A DNA stretch of 64,000 nt from a bacterium. GTDB lineage: Bacteria; Verrucomicrobiota; Verrucomicrobiia; Limisphaerales; J093. The stretch is from contig JAJXZJ010000045.1 in NCBI GenBank assembly GCA_021780105.1, positions 229,021-293,020 of the forward strand, written 5' to 3'. The position numbers and the translations under genes are program-made. The stretch's first letter is position 1; each line of letters begins with the position of its first letter. Below, in pieces: positions 8,008 to 16,868 of the stretch. A model generated the notes under the pieces. It worked only from the letters and a program-made list of their open reading frames with translations. It did not search any database and was not told the DNA's origin.

Positions 8008-9939
8008 GTGATTGTGTGGCTGCTCGTCACCGGCGGAATTCGGTCCTTGTCCGCCGCGCCGGCGGACTATTTCACAATCCAGGTGGTGGACGATCAAACC
8101 GGCCGCGGCGTCCCGCTGGTCGAGTTGGGCACCGTCAATCACATCACGCTCTACACCGACAGCAACGGCCTCGCCGTCTTCGACGAACCCGGCTTGATGG
8201 GACGCGAGGTTTATTTTCACGTCAAAAGCCACGGCTACGAATACCCGAAAGACGGCTTTGGCTACCGCGGCGCGCGGCTGCGTCCGGCACCCGGCGGCAG
8301 CGTCACGTTGAAGGTCAGACGCCTGAACATCGCCGAGCGGCTCTACCGCGTGACCGGCGAAGGCATCTACCGCGACAGCGTGCTCGCCGGCCGGCCGGTC
8401 CCCATTCACGAGCCGGTGTTAAACGGCCAGGTTCTCGGCCAGGACACGGTGATGACCATTCCGTATCGCGGCAAAATCTACTGGTTCTGGGGCGACACCG
8501 ACCGGCCGTCGTATCCGCTCGGCCATTTCGGCACGGCCGGCGCCACCTCTGAATTGCCCGGTTTCGGCGGACTCGATCCCGGCGTCGGCGTGAACCTGGA
8601 TTACTTCACCGATGCGACCGGCTTCAGCCTGCCCATGTGCCGGTGGCCGTCACCCGGCATGAAGTGGACGTTCGGCCTGATGACCGTCCGCGATCCCGCC
8701 GGCGAGGAGCAATTGCTCGCCCGCTGCGACACGCACAAGAGCCTCGGCGAAGTGACCGAGCGCTGGCTGGTGCGGTTCAATGACGCCGGCACAAACTTCG
8801 AACGGCTTGTTCCACTCGATTTGAACGCGCCGCTGTTCCCCGACAGCCATCCGTTTCGCGTGAAGGTTCGCGGCGAGGACTACTACTATTTTCCGAGCTG
8901 GTCGCCGCAGCCGTGCGTGCGCGTGCAGGCAGACTGGGCACACGTCACCAACGTCGCCACCTACGAGGCATTCACCTGCCTGAGCGCCGGCGCACGCTTC
9001 GACGCCACCGCACCCAATCTGGACCGCGCTGCCGACGGAACGCTGCGCTACGCGTGGAAAACCAACACCGATTACCTCGACCAGCGGCACCAGGCGAAAC
9101 TGGTTTCGGCTGGCGCGCTGAAACCGTCCGAAGGTTGGCTCCAAATGCGCGACATCGAGACGGATGCCCCGGTCCGCGGGCACGGCGGCTCCGTCTGCTG
9201 GAACGCGTTTCACCAGCGTTGGGTAATGATCGCGCAACAGGGCGCGGGCGAAATCTGGTTCGCCGAGGCTGACTCGCCAGTCGGCCCGTGGGTCTATGCG
9301 CGCAAAATCGTCAGCCACGACCACTACAATTTTTACAACCCGACCCAGCACCCGTTCTTCGATCAGGCCGGCGGCCGGCTCGTTTATTTTGAGGGCACCT
9401 ACACCGACACATTTTCCGACGCGCCGATGCCGACGCCGCGCTACAACTACAACCAGATCATGTATCGGCTGAACCTCGCCGATCCACGCCTCGCCCTGCC
9501 CGCGCCGGTCTATCGTGTGTCCAACCCGGACGGCACGACCGGCTACCTGATGCGCGAAGGCGTGCAGGCTGCTGACGCCTGGCAGCGCATTGTGAACGTG
9601 GCCTTCTTCGCGGTTCCGCCGAGCTACGCGCACGAGGGGTTGGTTCCGGTTTACGCCGTGCCCAACAAAATGGGAACCGTCCTGCAACTCACACCGTCCG
9701 CCGGCGGCAAACCGCAGTTTTACGCGCTGCCGGCTGACGATTCAGGCAAGACTTCGTCCGCCGTCGTGCCGTTGTTTGAATTCCGTCAGCCGACCGGCGG
9801 GAAATGGATTTACGCGACGGCAACCCCGCCGCCCGAAACCTCGTTCACACGCGCAACCAAGCCGCTTTGCCGTGTCTGGCGCAACCCGGTGTCGGTGCTC
9901 GCGCTCGACCGCGACGCGCAGCCAGCGCCGGTCAAGTGA
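8008..9939 (+). CDS. Large secreted protein with carboxypeptidase-regulatory-like N-terminus and possible beta-propeller
   Basis: Protein of about 643 residues with a hydrophobic export segment at its start (VIVWLLVTGGIRSLSAAPA). An immunoglobulin-like carboxypeptidase-regulatory domain follows (roughly residues 20-110; QTGRGVPLVEL and TDSNGLAVFDEPG are typical). The remaining 500 residues contain repeated aromatic and Asp-rich motifs (WFWGDTDRP, NPTQHPFFD, YFEGTY), suggesting a beta-propeller of the glycosidase-like kind that binds or cleaves sugar. No catalytic assignment can be made. No ATG is available: the frame's first plausible start past the preceding gene is the GTG at 8008, with no visible Shine-Dalgarno site, so the start is uncertain. 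Coding is clear from composition and length. Confidence 0.75.
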   Translation: MIVWLLVTGGIRSLSAAPADYFTIQVVDDQTGRGVPLVELGTVNHITLYTDSNGLAVFDEPGLMGREVYFHVKSHGYEYPKDGFGYRGARLRPAPGGSVTLKVRRLNIAERLYRVTGEGIYRDSVLAGRPVPIHEPVLNGQVLGQDTVMTIPYRGKIYWFWGDTDRPSYPLGHFGTAGATSELPGFGGLDPGVGVNLDYFTDATGFSLPMCRWPSPGMKWTFGLMTVRDPAGEEQLLARCDTHKSLGEVTERWLVRFNDAGTNFERLVPLDLNAPLFPDSHPFRVKVRGEDYYYFPSWSPQPCVRVQADWAHVTNVATYEAFTCLSAGARFDATAPNLDRAADGTLRYAWKTNTDYLDQRHQAKLVSAGALKPSEGWLQMRDIETDAPVRGHGGSVCWNAFHQRWVMIAQQGAGEIWFAEADSPVGPWVYARKIVSHDHYNFYNPTQHPFFDQAGGRLVYFEGTYTDTFSDAPMPTPRYNYNQIMYRLNLADPRLALPAPVYRVSNPDGTTGYLMREGVQAADAWQRIVNVAFFAVPPSYAHEGLVPVYAVPNKMGTVLQLTPSAGGKPQFYALPADDSGKTSSAVVPLFEFRQPTGGKWIYATATPPPETSFTRATKPLCRVWRNPVSVLALDRDAQPAPVK

Positions 9940-10135
9940 CACGCAGGGTCCCATAGGCGCAGCCGCCGTATTTGATTCGTGAGCGGCGTGGAGGGTGCGG
10001 CGGGCAGTCTTCTGCCCACCGCCAGATGTCGTGCCCCCCGACGGCACGCTCGGAGCGCACGCCTCACCAAAACGCCTCCCTCGCCCATGTTGCCGGCAGT
10101 GGCCTCCGCAGGCGCCGGTGTTTACGATCCGCCGC

Positions 10136-10183
10136 ATGGGCACGCTTTATTATGGGGACAACCTGGACATCCTCCGCACTTAC
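10136..10183 (+). pseudogene. Possible N-terminal fragment of a DNA methyltransferase
   Basis: Sixteen codons starting at an ATG read MGTLYYGDNLDILRTY, closely resembling the opening of many site-specific DNA (adenine) methyltransferases. The frame then leaves similarity and stops at 10219, and no catalytic motif follows. It lies in a 620-nt interval without an intact gene. This looks like a decayed or truncated modification gene, but the match is short and could be chance. Confidence 0.4.
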
Positions 10184-10221
10184 ACTTTTTGCACGATTGC
10201 TTCACCGCCTTTGCCGTAGGG

Positions 10222-10471
10222 CGCGTCCTGTTGGAACTCATGCCCAACCGCGGTCCGGTTAGTCGCAATGACCTGATTAGAGCTACAGCCGACGCACTCG
10301 AATTCCCTCCCGCAGCTTTGATTGTTGGCGAGGGTCAACACGGACACCCGCCCGGCGCGTCTGCGGGGCGCATGGCGTGAGACTGCATTGGAGCAACAGT
10401 CAACCGACACAGACGCCGCACTCCAAGCGGTCGAATGCGAGCTTGAAGACACGTTCCGCCAACCAGCCTGA
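10222..10471 (+). pseudogene. Decayed coding remnant in two frames, possibly from a restriction or helicase protein
   Basis: One frame reads LMPNRGPVSRNDLIRATADALEF from about 10237 to 10308. This resembles C-terminal winged-helix tails of some restriction or helicase proteins. A second frame takes over at about 10323 and reads a protein-like stretch (LRGAWRETALEQQ, then DAALQAVECELEDTF) to a stop at 10469-10471. The frame switch and lack of a start indicate a degraded gene. The relation to the methyltransferase-like fragment just upstream is inferred from position only. Confidence 0.3.
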
Positions 10472-10564
10472 ACAACCCTGACAACGGTGGAAGTGTTCGC
10501 AGTTGGGCGTTTAATGAAACAATGAATTACTGCAAGCGATTGCGTTGAAGGTTTTTGTAAAAGT

Positions 10565-10638
10565 TGGAGCGGGTGAAGGGAATCGAACCCTCGCTTCAGG
10601 CTTGGGAAGCCCGCGTTCTACCATTGAACCACACCCGC
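10565..10638 (-). tRNA. tRNA-Gly (anticodon CCC)
   Basis: The 74-nt cloverleaf reads on the minus strand from GCGGGTG (5' acceptor arm, ending at 10638) to CACCCGC, discriminator T and an encoded CCA (10565-10567). The T-arm is GAGGGTTCGATTCCCTT-like. The anticodon stem CGGGC/GCCTG encloses the loop TTCCCAA, giving anticodon CCC for GGG codons. All arms pair. Confidence 0.95.
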
Positions 10639-10702
10639 AACCACCGGTGAATGTTTACCAGCAATGTTCGGCTCTGGCAAGAGTGATGAGCTGCCGCGCC
10701 GA

Positions 10703-11647
10703 TTACGAACTGCCAATCAGGATGCCGACTAGGAACACCAGCAGGCCGCCAAGCATAACCTGCACCGCGGCCGAGGACAATGGCGTGTCCATGTATTTGT
10801 GCCGCACCCAGGAAATCACGCCCAACTCCACCAGCACGACCGCCACGGCCACCGCCGTCGCCGTGCGCACGTCCGGTATTAGATACGGCAGTGTGTGGCC
10901 AAGCCCGCCGAGCGCCGTCATCAACCCGCACACCAGGCCGCGCGCCCACGGATGTCCGCGTCCCGTCAGGCTGCCGTCGTCGGACAGCGCCTCGGCAAAC
11001 CCCATGCTGATGCCTGCACCAACACTGGCAGCAATGCCCACCAGAAAGGTTTCCCAACTGTTGTGCGTGGCAAACGCGGCGGCAAACAGCGGCGCCAGCG
11101 TGGAGACCGACCCGTCCATCAAGCCGGCCAGACCGGGCTGCACCACCTGCAACACAAAGAGCCGTTGCTGTTGGGCCGTTTCTTCCTCGCTCATCCGGGT
11201 TGCGCCCAAACGCTCGGCGGCACTTGCGTGGTGGCGTTCCTCCTCGGCGAGGTCACCGAGCAGTTGGCGGATGCCAGCGTCCGTGGTGCGCCGCGCCGCC
11301 ACCTCATAGAACTGTTTCGTTTCCAGTTCCATGAGTTCCGCCTGTTTTTGCACGGCCTTCAGCCCCAGCGGCCGGGTCAACCAGACCGGACGCCGTTTCA
11401 CAAAGCCGCGCACGTCCTCCCGGCGGATCAGCGGCACGTGGTCGCCGAAGCGGCTGCGAAAAAGGTCGAGCAGCCGGTGGCGATGGCCGTCTTCCTCGCG
11501 GCGCAGTTGCTTGAACTTCTCCGCCTGCTCCGGGAAATTCTCCTGCAGGCCCTCGGCAAAATCGTCATAGATGCGCGCGTCCTGCTCTTCGAGGGAAATG
11601 GCCAGGGCAAGGACTTCGCGTTCGGTGAGATCTTCGAATCGTCGCAT
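10703..11647 (-). CDS. mbfA: Membrane-bound ferritin-like/VIT protein (MbfA-type iron exporter)
   Basis: Protein of about 314 residues joining an N-terminal ferritin/rubrerythrin-like domain to a C-terminal VIT1/CCC1 transporter domain, the architecture of MbfA, which exports iron in alphaproteobacteria. Candidate metal ligands include the Glu and His residues in LALAISLEEQD, REEDGHRH, LMELE and LAEEERHH. The membrane part starts near VVQPGLAGLMDGSVSTLAP and contains several helices, ending VMLGGLLVFLVGILIGSS. The start MRRFEDLTEREVLAL matches family N-termini; an upstream in-frame ATG at 11704 would add 19 residues. It ends about 65 nt from tRNA-Gly on the same strand. The role in iron storage or export is inferred from the family. 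Confidence 0.87.
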   Translation of the reverse strand: MRRFEDLTEREVLALAISLEEQDARIYDDFAEGLQENFPEQAEKFKQLRREEDGHRHRLLDLFRSRFGDHVPLIRREDVRGFVKRRPVWLTRPLGLKAVQKQAELMELETKQFYEVAARRTTDAGIRQLLGDLAEEERHHASAAERLGATRMSEEETAQQQRLFVLQVVQPGLAGLMDGSVSTLAPLFAAAFATHNSWETFLVGIAASVGAGISMGFAEALSDDGSLTGRGHPWARGLVCGLMTALGGLGHTLPYLIPDVRTATAVAVAVVLVELGVISWVRHKYMDTPLSSAAVQVMLGGLLVFLVGILIGSS

Positions 11648-11777
11648 AAAACAATCGTTCAGGTTGCGGCTTATTTGCCGTTGTTGCCGGGTGCTTGCAT
11701 CCATGCCTGCGCGGCCCCCACGGCTGGCAAGCCGGCTTACTGCGGAATCCCCGCCGGACGACGCGCCGGCCTAGGAA

Positions 11778-12572
11778 TTACAAAACGGCCTTCACAACGC
11801 CGCCTTCGGCCCGCAGCGCCGCGCCGTTGATTGCGCTGGCGGCAGGTGAGCACGCAAACACGACGACGCGCGCGACTTCCTCCGGTTGGAGAAACCGGCG
11901 GAGCAGCGACGTCGGGCGGACGCTGTTGAAAAACTCGCGCTCGAATTCAGCCGGCGTGAGGTTCTGCTGCCGGGCGAGTTCGGCAACGAACGTCGTGACG
12001 CCTTCCGAGGCGGTCGGCCCCGCGAGCACGCTGTTCACCGTCACGCCCGTGCCGGCACAAGTTTCCGCCAGGCCGCGCGCCACGGCGACTTGCGCCGTCT
12101 TGGTCATCCCGTAGTGGATCATCTCGGCCGGTATGTGAACCGCGCTCTCGCTGGAAATAAACACAATGCGACCCCAGTTGCGCTGCTTCATCCCTGGCAG
12201 GCAGGCCCGGCTCAGCCGCACGCCGCTCATCACGTTCACCTCGAAAAAACGGAGCCAATCGGCGTCGGCAATCTGCGCGAAGGGCTTGGGTTCAAAGATG
12301 CCGAGGTTGTTGACCAGAATATCCACGGCGGGAAGCCGGTGAACCAGCCGTTCGCAGCCGGCGGCCGTGCCCAAGTCCTCGGCAATGCCGGCCACGCGCG
12401 CGTCGGGAACAACTTGACCAATCCTGGCAACCGCGGCGTCCACGCGGGCGCCGGTGCGGCCATTGACAAACACGCGGGCGCCTTCGCGGGTCAGTTCCAG
12501 CGCGATGGCAAAGCCGATGCCGGCGGTGGAACCGGTGACAAGCGCCGTCTTTTCTTTGAGCATCAAATCCAT
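11778..12572 (-). CDS. Short-chain dehydrogenase/reductase
   Basis: Classical SDR of 264 residues, an NAD(P)-dependent oxidoreductase of unknown substrate. The cofactor motif TGSTAGIG is at residues 13-20, NNLG at 88-91, the catalytic Ser at about 140-141 (FISSES) and YxxxK at Y154/K158. The start MDLMLKEKTALVTG is normal for the family; MLKEK is an alternative. The MbfA gene lies 130 nt downstream on the same strand. Confidence 0.9.
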   Translation of the reverse strand: MDLMLKEKTALVTGSTAGIGFAIALELTREGARVFVNGRTGARVDAAVARIGQVVPDARVAGIAEDLGTAAGCERLVHRLPAVDILVNNLGIFEPKPFAQIADADWLRFFEVNVMSGVRLSRACLPGMKQRNWGRIVFISSESAVHIPAEMIHYGMTKTAQVAVARGLAETCAGTGVTVNSVLAGPTASEGVTTFVAELARQQNLTPAEFEREFFNSVRPTSLLRRFLQPEEVARVVVFACSPAASAINGAALRAEGGVVKAVL

Positions 12573-12668
12573 ATTTGCGAATTCAGTTGGCGAAACATTA
12601 CGACCCGCCTGGAGCCGTCAGATTTGACGCCGCCGGGCAACTGCATCCCCATGCGCAGCCGGTGTCCC

Positions 12669-13253
12669 TCAATGCGCGGAGCGCCACGCAGCCATGCGGT
12701 TGACCGGAACGACCGATGTTGGCGCGCGGCCGGGTGCCATCGTGCTGGCGTTGGGATTGGTTTGGACCAAGGAATTTTGCCCCGCCCTTGTGTCAGCCGG
12801 ACCAACCGCAGGACTCGCGGGTTGAGTTGCCGGGGCAGGCGCATTGGCCAGTGTGTTGCGGGGCAGTGGCGGCCCCCAAACCATCGGTGCCGCCGCTGGA
12901 ATCGCCGCCGGCGGCGCCGGCTTGGCGGCAAGTTGAGCCATCGGCGCCGGCGTTCCGTTGACAACCGACGTGGCGTTGTTGGTCAGCGGCACGCCGGCGG
13001 TGCGAAAGAATTCGCCAGCCAGCAGGTTGGCATTCATCATCGGCGTTCGTCGCGTGACATAAGAAATGCCACCGCCACCGTAGCCGCCACCCATCGCGCC
13101 GAACTGGTTTTGGCCGAAGCCGGGCGCCATATAAACGCGCGGAATCACTGCGCCGCCGGTGCCAGGCAGGCCCATCATTTGCGCGTTGGTCAGAAGCGCG
13201 CCCAGCAGCACCGCCAGCCAGAGCAGGTATCGCATGAGCAACAGATAATTCAT
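12669..13253 (-). CDS. Exported Ala/Pro-rich low-complexity protein
   Basis: Protein of 194 residues that I do not recognise. It starts with a hydrophobic signal peptide (MRYLLWLAVLLGALLTNA; two possible ATGs at 13253 and 13235). A Gly-rich stretch follows (FGAMGGGYGGGG), then a segment of ordinary composition, then an Ala/Pro-rich tail, probably disordered. No domain or catalytic motif is visible. It lies between the SDR and a Tat-exported oxidoreductase on the same strand. Coding is supported by the signal peptide and codon pattern. The long upstream extension of the open frame is antisense to nothing known but has no signal and is not included. Confidence 0.6.
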   Translation of the reverse strand: MNYLLLMRYLLWLAVLLGALLTNAQMMGLPGTGGAVIPRVYMAPGFGQNQFGAMGGGYGGGGISYVTRRTPMMNANLLAGEFFRTAGVPLTNNATSVVNGTPAPMAQLAAKPAPPAAIPAAAPMVWGPPLPRNTLANAPAPATQPASPAVGPADTRAGQNSLVQTNPNASTMAPGRAPTSVVPVNRMAAWRSAH

Positions 13254-13354
13254 CCGGTTGTCATCGGCAACCGCGCGCGGGCCTGGGCCGGTGGCGATGG
13301 GCAGGCGATGCGCAGGCGATGCGCCCGCCCGCCTTTGATCCGGCGGTCCCGAAC

Positions 13355-14779
13355 TCAAGCCGGTTCCCAGCCGGAGCGGTAGCTTTCCTTGAGGAAGCGC
13401 TCGGCTTCCGGCGCGTTCGGCGATTTCATGGCGGCGGCATCCCATTCCATCACCTTGTTCAAGCGGATGGCCACCAGCCCAAGGAGGCCGATTTCGGTGA
13501 GGGCCGCCCCGTAACCGAAGCTGGCGCTGGCCGGCGGGCCGCCCTTGCATGCGTCAATCCAGTCACGGTGATGGCCCTTGGAGCGCGGCAGCGTCTTCGG
13601 CGGGCGCTTGAAGTCGTCCATCCGCGAGCCGGGCAGCAACCGCGGATCCCCCGCCCAGCCGGGACAGGTGATCATGCCCTTGTCGCCGACGAAAAGTGTG
13701 CCGTTGCCGCCGGCGCCGAGTTCATCGTCTGGCTCCAGACCATCCGGGCGACGCGGTCGCATGCCGCCGTCATACCAGGTGAATTTCACCGGCGGCATTT
13801 TGCCGCGCGCGGGGAACTGGTAGTAGTAAACGCCACCCGGCGGCGCCATCTCCGCGTCCACGCCGCCCGCCGCGTAAGCCTCGATGCTGGTGGGCGCCTT
13901 GAGATCAAGCGCCCAGCACGGAGCGTCGAAGTTGTGGCAGAAGAAGTCGCCGATGGGCGCGGTGCCAAACGCCCAATAATCGCGCCAGCTCACCGGCGTG
14001 TAGCACGAACTGTAGGGCCGCGGATCGCGCGGGCCAAGCCAGAGATCCCAGTTCACGCCCGCGGGCACCGGCTCCTCGGCGGGCCGACCATGGGAGTATT
14101 TCTTGTTCCAGCGGCTGGCGCTGGTCCAGGCGTGGACCTCGCGCACGTCGCCGATGACGCCGGCCCAGATCCACTCGCACGTCTGCCGGATGCCGTCGCC
14201 GGAATGGCCCTGGTTGCCCATCTGCGTGGCGACACCGGTTTCCTGGGCGACCTTCGCCATCAAACGCGCCTCCCAGACGTTGTGCGCGAGGGGCTTTTCG
14301 CAATAGACGTGTTTGCCCTGCCGCATCGCAGTCACGCACACGATGGCGTGCGCGTGGTCCGGCGTGGCGCAGAGAATGGCGTCCACAGCCTTCTCCTTGT
14401 CCAACATCACGCGGAAATCCTCGTAGTCCGCGACGTGAAAATTCGGCGTCTTTTCGGAATAATGCTTCTCCGCCTCGGCCTTGACCGGCAACCGGCCGGC
14501 GACGCCCCCGAAATAATAATCTTTGAGGTCATCGTGCTCGATGGGGTCGGCCACGGCGATAATCTGCACGTCCGACAGGGGAAACAGTCCGCCGCGCATA
14601 TTCGTGCGACCCTGGCCACCGGCGCCGACGATGGCGACGTTCACCTTTTCGCTGGGCGGCACGAAGCGCGGCCCGCCGAGGACGTGACGCGGGACAATGG
14701 TGAACGCGGCGGCGGCCGTGGCGGTGGTGCCAAGAAAACGGCGGCGGGAAAGTCCGGGACGAACGGGAGTCTTATTCAT
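13355..14779 (-). CDS. Tat-exported Gfo/Idh/MocA-family oxidoreductase (first copy)
   Basis: NAD(P)-dependent sugar oxidoreductase-type protein of 474 residues. It begins with a twin-arginine signal (LSRRRFLG followed by a hydrophobic AAAAFTIVP region), then a Rossmann domain (VAIVGAGGQGRTN) and the family signature CEKPLAHNVWEA. Such exported members are abundant in Verrucomicrobiota and Planctomycetota and are thought to act on sugars or glycoconjugates in the periplasm. The substrate here is unknown. The start is the ATG of MNKTPVRPG; MIAMNK (14788) is equally possible. It is divergent from the sigma-factor fusion. A paralogous copy of its first codons and upstream region lies at 20420-20660. 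Confidence 0.9.
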   Translation of the reverse strand: MNKTPVRPGLSRRRFLGTTATAAAAFTIVPRHVLGGPRFVPPSEKVNVAIVGAGGQGRTNMRGGLFPLSDVQIIAVADPIEHDDLKDYYFGGVAGRLPVKAEAEKHYSEKTPNFHVADYEDFRVMLDKEKAVDAILCATPDHAHAIVCVTAMRQGKHVYCEKPLAHNVWEARLMAKVAQETGVATQMGNQGHSGDGIRQTCEWIWAGVIGDVREVHAWTSASRWNKKYSHGRPAEEPVPAGVNWDLWLGPRDPRPYSSCYTPVSWRDYWAFGTAPIGDFFCHNFDAPCWALDLKAPTSIEAYAAGGVDAEMAPPGGVYYYQFPARGKMPPVKFTWYDGGMRPRRPDGLEPDDELGAGGNGTLFVGDKGMITCPGWAGDPRLLPGSRMDDFKRPPKTLPRSKGHHRDWIDACKGGPPASASFGYGAALTEIGLLGLVAIRLNKVMEWDAAAMKSPNAPEAERFLKESYRSGWEPA

Positions 14780-14945
14780 GGCAATCATGGCTTGCTTATG
14801 CGTTTTGCGCAGCATGAACCGGCACCGCGGACGACACAAGTTGGAAAACAGGACAATGCCGGCAGTCTCGCCGGCCAGGCTGGTAACGCGACTCGCCGGG
14901 ATTTTTTGTCGGATTTTGCATGCTGGCGGCGATAGGGTTTTACAG

Positions 14946-16766
14946 ATGAGTGAAACCGATCTGGAATTGCTGCAACGGTATGCCCACGGGCGGGCCGAGG
15001 ACGCCTTCACCGAAATCGTCCGCCGGCACCTTGGGTTGGTTTACTCCGCGGCGCGACGACAGGTCCGCTCACCCGAACTTGCCGAGGAAATCGCCCAGTC
15101 CGTTTTCGCCGATCTTGCCCGGCAGGCCGCCCGTCTTGCCCCAGACACGATTCTTACCGCCTGGCTTTACCAGGTGACCCGTCGCACGGCCATAGACGTC
15201 GTCCGCCGCGAAACCCGCCGCCAATTGCGGGAACGACTCGCCTCTGAGATGAATGCCACGACCGCAACCGCCGATGACTGGACGCGCATTGAACCGCTGC
15301 TCGACGAGGCCATGAATGCGCTGGATGACACGGATCGCGCCGCCGTCCTGCTCCGCTACTTCGAAAACAAATCCCTGCGCGAAGTCGGTCAGGCGCTCGG
15401 GACCACGGATGACGCCGCACAAAAACGCGTGAGCCGGGCGGTCGAACGCCTCCGTGAATTCTTCTCCAAACGCAACGTGACAATTGGCGCGAGCGGACTG
15501 GTGGTGTTGATCTCCGCGAATGCCATCCAAGCGGCACCAGCCGGTCTGGCGGCAGGCATCTCGGCGGTCGCGCTGGCCACCGCCGCGGGAAATGCGGGCA
15601 CCGTTTCGGGTTTCCTGAAATTGATGACTATGACCAAACTCCAATCCGCCATCATCGGGGGCGTTCTCGTCGGCGCTGTGGCAGTGCCGGTCGCCATGCA
15701 ACACCAGGCGAAGCTGCGCCAGGAAAACCAGTCTTTGCGCCGGCAACTCACCGAGTTCGAAGCCACAAGCCAGGAACTGTCAAACCAGCTTGCGCAATTG
15801 AACCCTGCGGCCGTTCCCAATCCGCCGGCACCAGCCGTTGTCGCTGTTACTGCAACCAACCCGCCGGCCAAGACATCGCCTTTTGAGCAGGTCGTGGACT
15901 TCATCGCCGCGCACCGCGATCTTCCGCGCGAGCAGATTGAGGCCTACCTGCGGCAGAACCATCGCAACGTCGAGAGTCTCCTGGCGGCGTTTCAAGTGAG
16001 TCACGATCCCTCCTATCTGCGGGAGGCGGCGACGAACTCGCCGGGCGACCCCGCGGTGCAGTTCGCTGTGATCGCCAACCGCGTCTTCCCGGACGAGCAG
16101 CGCAAGTGGATTGACGCCTTCAAGGCTTCGTCGCCGAACAACGCGCTGCCGTGGTATTTCTCGGCCGCGGACTATTTCAAGGCGAACCGGTCTGATCAGG
16201 CGATTCAGGAGCTTGGTCAGGCGACGCGGCGGCAGCTTTACGGCGATTATGGAGCACAAACCGCCCAAGCGGTTGAGGAAATGTATCGCGCCGCCGGTTG
16301 GCCAGAGTTGGCAGCGGAGGCGCGCGCGCCGGGCACCGCAACTTCGGTGTCGTATCTCAACGTTTTGAAGAGCCTGGCAAACGAAACGGTGCAGACTCAG
16401 CAACAATACGTCAGCCAGAGTGATGTCAGTTCCGCGAATTCGATGACCGCCATGGGCATGGTCCTTGGCGACCAATTAAGACGGGCTTCCGGGCCAATTG
16501 ATCAACTGGTGGGAATCTCCATCGAAAAGAAATTGCTGGCGCAATTGGACCCGGCGGCGAACTACGATTTCCTGGGCCAGCCGGTCAGCGAAGTGCAGGC
16601 GGAGTTGGACCGGCAGAAGGAGGTCATCCGCGAAGCGATCGCAACCAGGGACCAAATCCGCGCCACGCTCAATGAGAGTGAACTGGCCGACTACTGGGAA
16701 CGCGAGAAGCTTTACGGAGAAATGTATGCCATGCAGTGGCTACAATCGAAGTATGGCAAGCCGTGA
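14946..16766 (+). CDS. ECF-like sigma factor fused to a membrane-anchored extracytoplasmic domain
   Basis: Protein of 606 residues. Residues about 8-90 are sigma region 2 (RRHLGLVYSAARRQV, AWLYQVTRRTAIDVVRR). Residues about 118-175 are sigma region 4 (LLRYFENKSLREVGQALG, then the recognition helix DDAAQKRVSRAVERLR). A hydrophobic Ala-rich linker follows (182-215), then a transmembrane helix (233-250), a coiled coil (252-286), a Pro-rich spacer, and about 300 residues outside the membrane with no recognised domain. The layout suggests a membrane-held sigma factor released or activated by an outside signal, with sensor and anti-sigma functions in the same chain. The start ATG is the family-typical MSETDLELLQRY. 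The divergent gene encodes an exported oxidoreductase, a possible target. Confidence 0.83.
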   Translation: MSETDLELLQRYAHGRAEDAFTEIVRRHLGLVYSAARRQVRSPELAEEIAQSVFADLARQAARLAPDTILTAWLYQVTRRTAIDVVRRETRRQLRERLASEMNATTATADDWTRIEPLLDEAMNALDDTDRAAVLLRYFENKSLREVGQALGTTDDAAQKRVSRAVERLREFFSKRNVTIGASGLVVLISANAIQAAPAGLAAGISAVALATAAGNAGTVSGFLKLMTMTKLQSAIIGGVLVGAVAVPVAMQHQAKLRQENQSLRRQLTEFEATSQELSNQLAQLNPAAVPNPPAPAVVAVTATNPPAKTSPFEQVVDFIAAHRDLPREQIEAYLRQNHRNVESLLAAFQVSHDPSYLREAATNSPGDPAVQFAVIANRVFPDEQRKWIDAFKASSPNNALPWYFSAADYFKANRSDQAIQELGQATRRQLYGDYGAQTAQAVEEMYRAAGWPELAAEARAPGTATSVSYLNVLKSLANETVQTQQQYVSQSDVSSANSMTAMGMVLGDQLRRASGPIDQLVGISIEKKLLAQLDPAANYDFLGQPVSEVQAELDRQKEVIREAIATRDQIRATLNESELADYWEREKLYGEMYAMQWLQSKYGKP

Positions 16767-16868
16767 GATCGCCTGGCGACGAAATCGGCAAGTCTGGCGG
16801 CACGGATGAAGGCGCGGGACGGGAACGCGCGCGAATGAAAGACCGAGTGGTTCACTGAACAGCCTGAG

